NCBI GenBank assembly: GCA_009835005.1
Contig: WTFG01000006.1
Location: forward strand, 62,001-126,000
Direction of reading: 5' to 3'
From: Flavobacteriaceae bacterium Ap0902
GTDB lineage: Bacteria > Bacteroidota > Bacteroidia > Flavobacteriales > Weeksellaceae
Length of the DNA stretch: 64,000 nucleotides
Each line of letters starts with the position of its first letter. The stretch's first letter is position 1. The notes beneath the pieces were generated by a model. The model was not told the DNA's origin and did no database searches. It worked only from the letters and a program-made list of their open reading frames with translations. A program made the translations under genes and the position numbers. Positions 17,077-26,299 of the stretch are shown piece by piece.

Positions 17077-18219
17077 TTATTCTTCTACTGGTATTAATTG
17101 ATATTCTCCTGTTAAATCGTTAAAGTAAATATTATAAGTTCCAGAGGTTACAGGAATGTCAGGTCCTCCTAATACGCCAACACCACTATATAAGGTTGTG
17201 TTACCCCAGCTCACATCCCAGGCATTGTTTGCACGGAATTTAATTTCGCCATTGGCTAATTCAACATTTTGTAGATACCAATTATGAGGATCAAAAGATT
17301 CATTTCTCATCATGGCTATATCTTCATCAGACCCGGTATCGATTGCGTCTCCTATAATTCCAATTCTATCATATATTGGCGCATTGCTAGCATCAACTGG
17401 CGTAATTGCATAAGTCATAGAACTAAAGTTCACGGAGAATTCATAGTATCCCGCTGCTGGTACTCCAAATCTTCCTGGGTCACTATCTTGAGTTCCTGGA
17501 TTACCTGCGATTTCACCAGAAGTAGCATAACTATCTTCCCCTTCATTTCTAGCATCACCCCATTGTGGTTGCCAACTACCCAATATTTCTATCAACTTAA
17601 ATCTACCTTCATTTTGATCATTTGAATCACCATTTGCAAAGTATCCTGTGAATGAATATAAATTCTCATCACTAGGGTCTCTAAATAAGGCTTGGTTATT
17701 ATTATTGGTGTCCCATCCTGCAGAGGTAGCGTTCCCCACTAAATAATAGTCATTAAAACTATAGGTAACATACGGAGTCATTTGAAATTGTACCACATTA
17801 GACTCCATAGGTAATTGGCCCTGAGAACCTAGAGTAGAAACCACTTTTACAAATAGAGTTCCAACTTCATTGGGAGCCATGCCAATGGATTGAACAGCTG
17901 TGTTCAATTGATTGACAGTCCAAGTTTGGGTTCTATTGGTAGTTTCTATAATTTCTGTTGCTTCTTCAAAGGATTCTGATAATGCAAATAAAATGGTGTA
18001 ATTATTTACAGCTTGCACATCATAATCTGCATGAGACCATGTTAAAGTGATTGCTGGATTATTCCTGTAATTTGGATCTAAATTCACAGCATCACTCCCA
18101 GATTCTAGTATAATTGGTGCTGTGCTAGGCGTTGCTATTACTTCCTCAATGTCATCTCCGCAAGACCAAAGCAAAAGAATGGGCATTAAGAGCAATAGGT
18201 ATTTAAGTATATTTTTCAT
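17077..18219 (-). CDS. SusE-like outer-membrane lipoprotein
   Basis: The 380-residue protein has a signal peptide ending LWSC (Cys20) followed by GDDIEE, an acidic surface-type signal. An N-terminal SusE/Ig-like domain (about 35-145) reads ITLTWSHADYDVQAVNNYTI. Two starch-binding-like repeats follow (about 155-275 with YLVGNATSAGWDTNNN, and 285-380 with IGIIGDAIDTG and NGEIKFRANNAWDVSWG). It shares architecture with the next gene but with only one N-terminal domain. Position after susD is the usual SusE position. Glycan identity cannot be read from the sequence. Confidence 0.87.
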   Translation of the reverse strand: MKNILKYLLLLMPILLLWSCGDDIEEVIATPSTAPIILESGSDAVNLDPNYRNNPAITLTWSHADYDVQAVNNYTILFALSESFEEATEIIETTNRTQTWTVNQLNTAVQSIGMAPNEVGTLFVKVVSTLGSQGQLPMESNVVQFQMTPYVTYSFNDYYLVGNATSAGWDTNNNNQALFRDPSDENLYSFTGYFANGDSNDQNEGRFKLIEILGSWQPQWGDARNEGEDSYATSGEIAGNPGTQDSDPGRFGVPAAGYYEFSVNFSSMTYAITPVDASNAPIYDRIGIIGDAIDTGSDEDIAMMRNESFDPHNWYLQNVELANGEIKFRANNAWDVSWGNTTLYSGVGVLGGPDIPVTSGTYNIYFNDLTGEYQLIPVEE

Positions 18220-18237
18220 AATTAATTGATTTATATA

Positions 18238-19848
18238 TTAATAACCAGGGTTTTGGATGTAGTTAGAATTTGCTTCCATAGCATCTATAGGAATCGGAAA
18301 TAATCTTCTATAGCTTGGTACTGCAGTCCCTGTAGGGATATTCCCTTTGAAAGGCCATAGATAATTACCTGTAGTAAATCTACCATATCTAATCAAGTCT
18401 GTTCTTCTAAACCCTTCCCAATATAATTCTCTTGCTCTTTCATCTAAAATAAAATCTAAGGTTAAGTTAGAGGCATTAATATTCCCGCTATTATCACCAT
18501 AGGCTCTAGTTCTAAGTTGGTTAATGAGGTTTACAGCTGTTCCTGTGTCTCCACCGCCACCACGCAATACGGCTTCTGCGTAGTTGAGGTGAACTTCTGC
18601 CAATCTAATTAGCGCTAAATCTGTATCTGGAAATTCAACATCTTTACCAGGATTTCCGTTACTTGTTAAATTAGAGAACTTAATCACCGCATATCCATCT
18701 GTAAATGCATTTGGAATGGTATTGATTTCATAAGAATGTCCATCTGTATAGAACATGGCTCTTCTATCAGACCATGCAGTTGGTGCACCTTCACTGTCAA
18801 AAGCACTCGCTTGGAATTTTTCTACCAATGCCTTCGTGGTTCTTAAACCATCCCATCCTCCGTTAATACCTAGAGATGCAGGATCCATATCCCCACCAGT
18901 AGCCCCATGAATTAGAAAAGCAGGACCTCCATAAGTTCTAGATTCTAGTCCATCAAATCTCAATGGGAATATGAACTCATTCTGTGCGCCATTGGTATCA
19001 TTATCCGCTAAGAATAGTTCGTCATAGGCTGTGCCATTGTTATTAGCATCATTCATATTAATTTGATAGGTTGAATTGATTGCCATTTCTGCATATTCAG
19101 CAGCATCTGTATACCTAGCAGTACCTGTATAAACTTCTGCGTTTAAATAAAGTCTAGATAGCAATGCCCAGGCTGCAACTTTATCCACACGACCATATTC
19201 ATTCGTACCTGGTTCTTTTAAATTATCAACTAAATCTAAAAGTTCTGCTTCTACATGATTAAAAACATCCACTCTAGAACTTTGCATAGGCAAATCAGAA
19301 GAGATTTCTGTTACAATTGGTACACTACCATAAATATCTAATAATACAGAATAGGCGTAAGCTCTTAGAAATCTTGCCTCTGCAATATAATTAGATGCTT
19401 CTTCTGATTCCAATTGGCTTGCATTATTTATAAATGCATTCGTAAAAGACACTTCTTGAGCCAATCGAAACCATAGCCCTGTCGTAAAATCATTGTTAGC
19501 ACCCCAACTCATGGCATGGAAATCTGGTAGACCTGGGTCTCCCCATCCTACAACAGCCTCATCTGTTGTTAAAACTTGATGCGTATAATGCATTCTTGTA
19601 AATTGAGAAGTACCTTCATCTATTCCACCTATATCTGGGTTTCCAGCAGGACCTTGTTGGCCTGTGAGTGCTAATGCAGCATATAGTTTAGATAAAGCAC
19701 CTTTAGCCTCTTGTTCATTTGCAAACACATCTAATTCTGTAGTTGCATCTGGATCTAGAGGAGTTTGGTCTAAATCATCTAGACAAGAGGATGTCCCTAG
19801 AGCGATGATTGTAGCCAATGCGTATATTTTTAAATTCTTAAATTTCAT
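18238..19848 (-). CDS. susD: SusD/RagB-family surface glycan-binding lipoprotein
   Basis: SusD caps the SusC barrel and delivers oligosaccharide to it. The 536-residue protein has a lipobox SSC (about Cys22) followed by LDDLDQTPLD, which is both the conserved SusD N-terminus and an acidic surface signal. TPR-type helices are recognisable (YIAEARFLRAYAYSVLLDIYG, AAWALLSRLYLNAEVY), and the C-terminal signature FILDERARELYWEGFRRTDLIRYGRF is diagnostic. It lies 11 bases after susC. Substrate is unknown; the SusE/SusF companions suggest an alpha-glucan. Confidence 0.95.
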   Translation of the reverse strand: MKFKNLKIYALATIIALGTSSCLDDLDQTPLDPDATTELDVFANEQEAKGALSKLYAALALTGQQGPAGNPDIGGIDEGTSQFTRMHYTHQVLTTDEAVVGWGDPGLPDFHAMSWGANNDFTTGLWFRLAQEVSFTNAFINNASQLESEEASNYIAEARFLRAYAYSVLLDIYGSVPIVTEISSDLPMQSSRVDVFNHVEAELLDLVDNLKEPGTNEYGRVDKVAAWALLSRLYLNAEVYTGTARYTDAAEYAEMAINSTYQINMNDANNNGTAYDELFLADNDTNGAQNEFIFPLRFDGLESRTYGGPAFLIHGATGGDMDPASLGINGGWDGLRTTKALVEKFQASAFDSEGAPTAWSDRRAMFYTDGHSYEINTIPNAFTDGYAVIKFSNLTSNGNPGKDVEFPDTDLALIRLAEVHLNYAEAVLRGGGGDTGTAVNLINQLRTRAYGDNSGNINASNLTLDFILDERARELYWEGFRRTDLIRYGRFTTGNYLWPFKGNIPTGTAVPSYRRLFPIPIDAMEANSNYIQNPGY

Positions 19849-19859
19849 TTTATCTTGAA

Positions 19860-22796
19860 TTAAAAGTTAATATTTACACCAAAACTCCAAACTCTTGGTC
19901 TTGGATAAAAGTTATTGTCAATTCCACCGAACACTTCTGGGTCTAATCCAGAATAATCTGTAATAGTTGCTACATTATTTACGGAACCAAAGATTCTCAT
20001 GTCTAGATTATTAAATAATTGTTCTGGCAAACTATACCCTATAGTGATATTATCTATTTTGTAGAATGAAGCATCTTCCAGATAATAATCACTCATTAAT
20101 ACAGGTTCTGTCATAGCAGAGAAATTAGTATTAAGTATATCTGCGTGCACGTTTCTAGAAATTCCATTTTCAAATAATCTTCCTAAATATGAATTAGCAG
20201 AAACAGTATTGTTATATACATAATTTCCTAGACTTGCTCTAGATGCCAAGGAGAAATCAAAGTTTTTGTATCTCATGTTCGTATTAATGCCCATGGTTAC
20301 ATCTGCAAATGGAGATTTAGTTAAATATCTATCGCTATTGTTAATAACACCATCACCATTTCTATCCACCACTGCATTATCTATGGTCATTCCATTTTCA
20401 TCATACAACTGTTGATACACATAGAACGAATTCGCAGCATATCCTTCCTGTTGTGATTGGATATTGTTTCCAGTACCACCAGAGATTCCACCAGTTTCTG
20501 TTGGTGTGTTTAATTTAGTGATTTCATTGTCATTATAATTAATGTTATAGGCAATGCTCCAATCGAATTCTTCTGCTTTAATCAGGTCATAATTCAAGCT
20601 AAACTCTACACCCTTATTTTCCATATCACCAAAGTTGGTATCCACGATATTACCAAAGTTGGTAAACACATCAATAACAGTTGGGGCAATTAAATCTTTA
20701 GATTTTCTAATGTAAAAATCTATATAACCATTTAATCTATTATTAAATAGACCATAATCTAATGCAATATTGGCTGTATTACTAATCTCCCATTTTAAAT
20801 TTGGGTTATAAACATTAGGTCTAATTGTAGAGAAGAATGTATCCCCAAATTGGTAGTATGCTCCATCTGTATTTCTAGTATAACTTAAAAGGAATTTATA
20901 ATCTTGCAACCCATTCACATTACCTACAGAACCATATCCCGCTCTCAATTTCAAGGTATTTAGCCATGGAATATCGGCAAATATATTCTCCTCGTCTAAA
21001 TTCCAAGCTACCGATACAGAAGGGAAGTAGCCCCATCTATCATCTGGATTAAGTTTAGAAGAAGCATCGGCTCTCAATGTGGCAGTTAACATATATTTAT
21101 TGTTAATATCTATAATCGCTCTACCAAAGAAAGATTGTAAATTGGATTGCCAAGGCACTGTTCTTTCTGGATTCTCATTCATATCAGAATATCGGATATA
21201 ATAATTCGTATTTCTACCATAAAAGTTTTGATAGGAATATCCCGTTGTAAACTGTAAATTATTGTTTTCACCAAAATCCTTGTCATAAGCAAAATAAGCA
21301 TCTAATAACTTATTAATTCTTGCCTCTGAGTATTTACTAAAGTCACCAGCCCAATTCACATCTGGTGAAGGGAATAAATCGGAATTTCTAACTCTACCAT
21401 GTGAATTGGTCACGTCATATCCTAAATTCACTACAGCAGATAAACCTTCTACAAATGGAAGAGAATAATCAAATTTAGCATTAGATATTAATCTTCTTAC
21501 CTCTGCGGTATTGTCTTTGTATTCAAGCAAAGAAAGGGGGTTCGTGTTAACCACACTACTCAAAAGGGTATTGGAATTATCATAAGTCCAGTTCCAAAAA
21601 GAACCATCTGCATTGCGTATAGGTCTAGTAGGGTCAAAACTTACGGCTTGTCCAATAGCACCACGGTCGGCAAATTGGTTTTCTATATAAGACCCCTTGG
21701 CATTTAGTTCAATCTTTAAATTATCGTCAAACAATTTAGGAGTTAGGCTTAATGCACCAGTATATCTATCCATTTCATCTGTTCTCAAAATACCTTCATT
21801 TTTGGCGTAACCAACAGAAGCTCTAAATGGTACACCATAAGCCCCACCCATAACACTCAAGTTATTATCTATGCTAAATGCATTTTTGTAAATTTCTTTT
21901 TGCCAATCTGTGTTGGCGGTTCCTAAAGATGCTAGCTGTGCATCTGTCCCCACTTGTCCTATCAAATCCCTTAATTGATCTCCAGATAAAACATCAATGT
22001 AATCTTTAACCTCAGAATATGAAATTTGAGAAGATAATTGATATTTTAATGCACCAGATTTGCCTTTTTTCGTTTCTATGATAATCACACCATTACCCCC
22101 TCTAGAACCATAAATAGCAGTAGCAGAAGCATCTTTTAAAACAGAGATACTTGCAATATCATTGGGATTAATAGAGTTAAGAATATTTCTAGATCCACCC
22201 ACACCACTTTCACTAACAGGTACACCATCAATCACAATCAGCGGTTCCGCATTTAAGGATAGGGATCCAATTCCTCTAATTCTAATACTCTGTCCCTCTC
22301 CAGGACCACCACCACCAGAAGTTACTTGCACCCCTGCTGCTTTACCTTGGATTAACTGCTGGGCAGAAACTACTGGTCCTTTATTAAAATCCTCTTCTGT
22401 AATTAAATCTACAGCCCCCGTGAGATCATCTTTTTGCACCGTACCATAACCAATAGCCACGACTTGTTGCAAGACAATAGCACCTAATTCATAATCTTTT
22501 GTCACTGTAACACCATTCTCAAAAGCAAAAGTATCAGTAGCTTCACTACCATCAATACCCATTGCAGACAAATTAACTTGTCCATTTTCTGTATCTGCCT
22601 CTGTGATTTCTATGTTATAATACCCATCAAAATCAGCTTCCGCTTCGGCATTACCGATTGTAACTAACGCATTGCTCGCTGGAAACCCACTCCCGTCCGT
22701 AATCGTTCCTTCTATAATCATTTGAGCTTGCAAGAAACTCAAGGAACCGATTAAAAGACATGCAGCAATAGCATACTTTTTAAAAACATTGTTCAT
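19860..22796 (-). CDS. susC: SusC-family TonB-dependent outer-membrane transporter
   Basis: The 978-residue protein has a signal peptide (1-24), a carboxypeptidase-regulatory-like domain (about 26-108, IIEGTITDGSGFPASNALV), then the SusC plug with VAIGYGTVQKDDLTGAV, SIRIRGIGSLSLNAEPLIVI and VLKDASATAIYGSRGGNGVI, and a 22-strand type barrel ending VWSFGVNINF. It imports oligosaccharides using TonB energy and pairs with the SusD gene 11 bases downstream. It is the first gene of a four-gene operon with a matching promoter upstream. No sigma/anti-sigma or SusR-type regulator is adjacent. Confidence 0.96.
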   Translation of the reverse strand: MNNVFKKYAIAACLLIGSLSFLQAQMIIEGTITDGSGFPASNALVTIGNAEAEADFDGYYNIEITEADTENGQVNLSAMGIDGSEATDTFAFENGVTVTKDYELGAIVLQQVVAIGYGTVQKDDLTGAVDLITEEDFNKGPVVSAQQLIQGKAAGVQVTSGGGGPGEGQSIRIRGIGSLSLNAEPLIVIDGVPVSESGVGGSRNILNSINPNDIASISVLKDASATAIYGSRGGNGVIIIETKKGKSGALKYQLSSQISYSEVKDYIDVLSGDQLRDLIGQVGTDAQLASLGTANTDWQKEIYKNAFSIDNNLSVMGGAYGVPFRASVGYAKNEGILRTDEMDRYTGALSLTPKLFDDNLKIELNAKGSYIENQFADRGAIGQAVSFDPTRPIRNADGSFWNWTYDNSNTLLSSVVNTNPLSLLEYKDNTAEVRRLISNAKFDYSLPFVEGLSAVVNLGYDVTNSHGRVRNSDLFPSPDVNWAGDFSKYSEARINKLLDAYFAYDKDFGENNNLQFTTGYSYQNFYGRNTNYYIRYSDMNENPERTVPWQSNLQSFFGRAIIDINNKYMLTATLRADASSKLNPDDRWGYFPSVSVAWNLDEENIFADIPWLNTLKLRAGYGSVGNVNGLQDYKFLLSYTRNTDGAYYQFGDTFFSTIRPNVYNPNLKWEISNTANIALDYGLFNNRLNGYIDFYIRKSKDLIAPTVIDVFTNFGNIVDTNFGDMENKGVEFSLNYDLIKAEEFDWSIAYNINYNDNEITKLNTPTETGGISGGTGNNIQSQQEGYAANSFYVYQQLYDENGMTIDNAVVDRNGDGVINNSDRYLTKSPFADVTMGINTNMRYKNFDFSLASRASLGNYVYNNTVSANSYLGRLFENGISRNVHADILNTNFSAMTEPVLMSDYYLEDASFYKIDNITIGYSLPEQLFNNLDMRIFGSVNNVATITDYSGLDPEVFGGIDNNFYPRPRVWSFGVNINF

Positions 22797-22826
22797 TAGT
22801 ATAAGTTTTAGTTTATGTTATTCCTA

Positions 22827-22859
22827 CAAATTTAACACTAATTTAATATATAACCACAA
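22827..22859 (-). promoter_or_regulatory. Promoter of the susCDEF operon
   Basis: On the minus strand TTG (22857-22859), a 22-base spacer and TAAATTTG (22827-22834) fit TTG-N17-23-TAnnTTTG. The susC ATG lies 30 bases downstream. Confidence 0.6.
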
Positions 22860-22996
22860 TTAATATGTACTTTGTACACTTATTCATACTGCTGCTAATG
22901 AGTTTATTATAAAGGTGTTATTTCAATTTATGATTAAACTCATCCATTATCAAATGAGTTAAAGTTTAGTTACAGAATTTCCCAGCTATGTAAAAC

Positions 22997-23029
22997 AAAA
23001 AAAGTCACCCCATTAGGATGACTTTTTTT
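22997..23029 (-). terminator. Terminator downstream of sucC
   Basis: AAAAAGTCA at about 22999-23006 pairs with TGACTTTTT at 23019-23027 around CCCCATTAGGA, which forms a further CC/GG pair. T-runs on both strands make it potentially bidirectional; it lies 24 bases after the sucC stop. Confidence 0.8.
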
Positions 23030-23052
23030 AAATTGAAATATTTTAACAATGC

Positions 23053-24246
23053 TTAGCTAAGCACTTCTTCTACCTTATTGGCAGCCTCTTCAAGCGTAAT
23101 AGCAGAATGAACTTTTAATCCAGAATTATCTATCATTTCTTTCGCCTCAACCGCATTGGTACCTTGTAATCTCACAATAATAGGCACCTTAATAGCGTCG
23201 CCCATATTTTTATAAGCATCTATAATCCCTTGTGCCACACGGTCACAACGTACAATACCACCAAAAATATTAACTAAAATAGCATCCACATTATCATCCT
23301 TTAAGATAATTCTAAAAGCTTTCTCTACACGCTCAGCATCAGCCGTACCACCCACATCTAAGAAGTTTGCAGGGCTACCACCTGCTTGTTTAATCATATC
23401 CATTGTTGCCATCGCAAGGCCAGCGCCATTTACCATACAGCCCACATTACCATCCAGTTTCACGAAGTTCAAACCAGCCTCGCCCGCTTCAACCTCCGTA
23501 GCATCCTCCTCTCGTTTATCGCGTAACTCTGCTAAATCTTTGTGACGGAAAAGAGAATTATCATCCAAAGAAACCTTACAGTCAACCGCCATAATTTGGT
23601 CATCAGAAGTTTTCAATACAGGATTAATCTCAAACATAGAAGCATCTGCCCCCACATAAGCATTGTATAAAGAGAAAACGAATTTAGTCATTTCCTTAAA
23701 CGCCTGTCCACTTAACCCAAGATTAAAAGCGATACGTCTCGCTTGGAAACCTTGTAATCCAACAGCAGGATCTATCTCTTCTGTAAAAATTTTATTAGGC
23801 ATTGTTTCCGCCACTTCCTCTATATCCATACCACCCTCTGTAGAATACATAATCATGTTTCTACCCGTAGCGCGATTCAATAAAACAGACATATAGTATT
23901 CTTCTGGCTCATTGTCCCCAGGGTAATACACATCTTCCGCTACCAAAACTTGATGAACTTTTTTACCCTCAGCAGACGTTTGTGGTGTCACCAATTGCAT
24001 CCCAATAATTTCGTTTGCAATTTCCTTAACTTGGTCTAGGTTTTTAGCAAGTTTTACACCTCCACCTTTACCACGTCCACCAGCATGAACTTGTGCTTTG
24101 ATCACATGCCAGCCAGTTCCAGTTTCTTCCGTTAATTTTTTAGCCAATTCCACAGCCTCCTCAGGTGTAGTAGCCACTTTACCGCGTTGAATTTTAACAC
24201 CGTATTTGCTTAACAATTCTTTGCCTTGATATTCGTGAAGATTCAT
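23053..24246 (-). CDS. sucC: Succinyl-CoA synthetase beta subunit
   Basis: The TCA-cycle enzyme makes ATP or GTP from succinyl-CoA with the alpha subunit SucD, which is not in this window. The start is ATG 24246 (MNLHEYQGKELLSKYGV), the universal SucC N-terminus; an earlier in-frame start adds ten residues that are not family-like. The 397-residue protein has the ATP-grasp region (HVIKAQVHAGGRGKGGGVKL) and the C-terminal CoA-ligase domain with VNGAGLAMATMD, FLDVGGTA and NIFGGIVRCD. It is monocistronic, with a well-matched promoter and a terminator. Confidence 0.97.
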   Translation of the reverse strand: MNLHEYQGKELLSKYGVKIQRGKVATTPEEAVELAKKLTEETGTGWHVIKAQVHAGGRGKGGGVKLAKNLDQVKEIANEIIGMQLVTPQTSAEGKKVHQVLVAEDVYYPGDNEPEEYYMSVLLNRATGRNMIMYSTEGGMDIEEVAETMPNKIFTEEIDPAVGLQGFQARRIAFNLGLSGQAFKEMTKFVFSLYNAYVGADASMFEINPVLKTSDDQIMAVDCKVSLDDNSLFRHKDLAELRDKREEDATEVEAGEAGLNFVKLDGNVGCMVNGAGLAMATMDMIKQAGGSPANFLDVGGTADAERVEKAFRIILKDDNVDAILVNIFGGIVRCDRVAQGIIDAYKNMGDAIKVPIIVRLQGTNAVEAKEMIDNSGLKVHSAITLEEAANKVEEVLS

Positions 24247-24273
24247 GAATGTATAATATTTTATGATTTTACA

Positions 24274-24304
24274 CAAAAATAACTAAAACCATGCGAAACA
24301 TCAA
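24274..24304 (-). promoter_or_regulatory. Promoter of sucC
   Basis: On the minus strand TTG (24302-24304), 20-base spacer, TATTTTTG (24274-24281), in full agreement with the flavobacterial consensus. The sucC ATG is 27 bases downstream. Confidence 0.7.
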
Positions 24305-24335
24305 CTTTAAGACAATAAATTGTTTCAAATTAAAT

Positions 24336-24485
24336 ATTTGGGTGGTATTCGGCGCTATCCGTTCCTATCTTTTGGGGAAATAGTCACAAAAATCTAGGAA
24401 AAAGGAACTTCCGTTGGTCGTTCTTTTTCCGTCGTATTTTGTAGGGCTACTCCCTCAAAAGGATATCCACTGCTATCCCCACCGC
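24336..24485. repeat. Long imperfect palindromic intergenic element
   Basis: In the 334-base gap between sucC and radA, a central hairpin GGAAAAAGGAAC (24397-24408) / GTTCTTTTTCC (24420-24430) with one bulge is flanked by arms that also pair: TATCTTTTGGGG near 24366 with CCCTCAAAAGGATA near 24452-24465. The outer sequences read GGCGCTATCCGTTCCTATC on the left and GATATCCACTGCTATCCC on the right. This layout (GCTATCC arms around a variable hairpin) looks like the palindromic repeats common between genes in Flavobacteriia. No coding frame with family character is seen. Confidence 0.5.
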
Positions 24486-24532
24486 ATTTTACATACCACA
24501 TTTAAAGAAACATATATGTAAAATCTAATTGA

Positions 24533-24540
24533 TATCTTTG
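24533..24540 (+). promoter_or_regulatory. -7 element upstream of radA
   Basis: TATCTTTG fits TAnnTTTG and lies 40 bases before the radA ATG. No TTG at the right spacing was found. Confidence 0.4.
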
Positions 24541-24580
24541 TTCTATTAAAAACAAAAAGCGCAAAGCCTTTAATAAAACC

Positions 24581-25945
24581 ATGGCCAAAACAAAAACCAT
24601 ATACTATTGCCAGAACTGTGGTGCCCAATATTCTAACTGGATGGGCAAATGTACCAACTGTGGAGAATGGAATACAATAGTGGAAGAAGTGGTGGAAAAA
24701 AAGCCACAGAAAGAAATTTGGCAAGAAGAAGTCAATAGAAAAGATAAAACCCCTGTTTTATTTAATATCAACGAAATCCCGAAAACAGGTGAAACCAGAA
24801 TCATCACTGGAAATGATGAATTGGATAGAGTCCTGGGCGGTGGAATCGTGTTAGGATCTGTGATATTGCTAGGAGGGGAGCCAGGAATCGGTAAATCTAC
24901 TTTGTTATTACAAGTTGCGTTAAGCCTTAAAAACTTAAAGGTATTATATGTATCTGGTGAGGAAAGTGCTACACAAATCAAATTACGTTCAGAAAGGATA
25001 GGTATAGAGACCGAGGAATGCTATGTGTTGACAGAGACGCAAACCCAAAAAGTCTTTAAACAAACCAAAGACATCAGACCTAATATTCTAATTGTTGATT
25101 CTATCCAGACCTTAGAATCACAATTGGTGGAATCTGCACCAGGGAGTGTGTCCCAAATCAGGCAAACGACCTCAGAACTCATTAAATTTGCCAAAGAAAC
25201 CAATACGCCCGTAATTTTAGTAGGCCATATCACCAAAGAAGGGGCGATTGCAGGACCCAAGATATTAGAGCACATGGTAGATGTAGTTTTACAATTTGAG
25301 GGGGAACGCAATCATATCTTCCGATTGTTGAGAGCCAAGAAAAATCGTTTTGGATCCACCTCAGAATTGGGGATTTATGAAATGCAGGGTACAGGGCTTA
25401 AAGAAGTACGTAATCCGTCAGAGATTTTAATTTCTGCCAAGGACCATGCTTTGAGTGGTAATGCGATAGCCGCAACCTTAGAAGGAATTCGTCCGATGTT
25501 GATAGAGATACAAGCGTTAGTATCAACCGCGGTTTATGGAACGCCACAACGTTCTGCCACAGGATTTGATCTTAAAAGATTGAACATGCTACTTGCAGTA
25601 TTAGAAAAGAGAGCAGGTTTTCAATTGGGAGCCAAAGATGTTTTCTTGAATATTACAGGGGGAATTCGCGTAGATGATCCCGCAATAGATTTAGCAGTGA
25701 TTTGTGCGATTTTATCTTCTTATGAGAACGAACCTTTGCCAGATAATTGTTGTTTCGCTGCAGAAGTTGGATTAAGTGGGGAGATTAGACCTGTGAATAG
25801 AGTAGATCAAAGGATTATAGAGGCTGAAAAATTGGGTTACGATGTGATATTCGTTTCTAAAAATAATAAAATCAACACAGGAAACTTTCAAATTCGAATT
25901 GAAATGTTAGGTACTGTTGGGGATTTATATCAGATGCTTTTTTAG
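24581..25945 (+). CDS. radA: DNA repair protein RadA
   Basis: RadA (Sms) is a RecA-like hexameric helicase that drives branch migration in recombinational repair. The 454-residue protein has the N-terminal C4 zinc finger CQNCGAQYSNWMGKCTNCGEW (residues 10-30), Walker A GEPGIGKS, the RadA-specific KNRFGST motif, and a C-terminal Lon-like domain (from about 300) with FDLKRLNMLLAVLEKRAGF. Length matches the family. It is followed by a repeat-rich gap and no operon partner. Confidence 0.97.
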   Translation: MAKTKTIYYCQNCGAQYSNWMGKCTNCGEWNTIVEEVVEKKPQKEIWQEEVNRKDKTPVLFNINEIPKTGETRIITGNDELDRVLGGGIVLGSVILLGGEPGIGKSTLLLQVALSLKNLKVLYVSGEESATQIKLRSERIGIETEECYVLTETQTQKVFKQTKDIRPNILIVDSIQTLESQLVESAPGSVSQIRQTTSELIKFAKETNTPVILVGHITKEGAIAGPKILEHMVDVVLQFEGERNHIFRLLRAKKNRFGSTSELGIYEMQGTGLKEVRNPSEILISAKDHALSGNAIAATLEGIRPMLIEIQALVSTAVYGTPQRSATGFDLKRLNMLLAVLEKRAGFQLGAKDVFLNITGGIRVDDPAIDLAVICAILSSYENEPLPDNCCFAAEVGLSGEIRPVNRVDQRIIEAEKLGYDVIFVSKNNKINTGNFQIRIEMLGTVGDLYQMLF

Positions 25946-25950
25946 TTTAT

Positions 25951-26180
25951 GGTTGAGGGTGTTAAGTTGAGGGTTTAAGGTTTATAGTTGAGAGTTTATG
26001 GTTGAGGGTGTTTAGTTGAGGGTTTATGGTTGAGGGTGTTTAGTTGAGGGTTTATGGTTGAGGGGTTAAACAGGTTTCGTCACATTGAGTTGGATTTTTC
26101 GTAAGAAAAACGTGTATCGAAATGTTTCTATAAGGTTGAGGGTGTTTAGTGTATAGTTGAGGGTTTATAGTTTATGGTTA
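25951..26180. repeat. Degenerate tandem repeat, 28-bp unit built from two 14-bp halves
   Basis: After the radA stop, the units GAGGGTTTATGGTT and GAGGGTGTTTAGTT alternate. Two exact 28-base copies and several degenerate ones fill about 25951-26062. The pattern resumes at about 26131-26175 (GTTGAGGGTGTTTAG, AGTTGAGGGTTTATAG). The strand is strongly G/T-biased. Between the two blocks is a REP-like stretch with TTTTTCGTAAGAAAAA. Confidence 0.85.
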
Positions 26181-26280
26181 ATTGTGTTTTGGGGAAAGGA
26201 CTTTTCGATACAAATTCTCCTTACAGTCGAAATCACCTATGAGTGACAACAGCGTTTTTCACGTAAGCCATCTTGGTTTA
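26063..26280. repeat. REP-like intergenic sequence
   Basis: This part of the radA/26483 gap holds short palindromes such as TTTTTCG-taag-style TTTTTCGTAAGAAAAA (about 26095-26110) and recurring TCGATAC / GTATCGA words (CGTGTATCGAAATG near 26111 and TTTTCGATACAAA near 26202). These words resemble Flavobacteriaceae intergenic repeats. No coding frame is apparent. Confidence 0.4.
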
Positions 26281-26299
26281 CTTATTCCCAACTAATAAT

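Noticed and set aside
25951-26180. Possible CRISPR array
   Set aside because: Units are contiguous 28-base tandem copies without unique spacers, and no cas gene is present.
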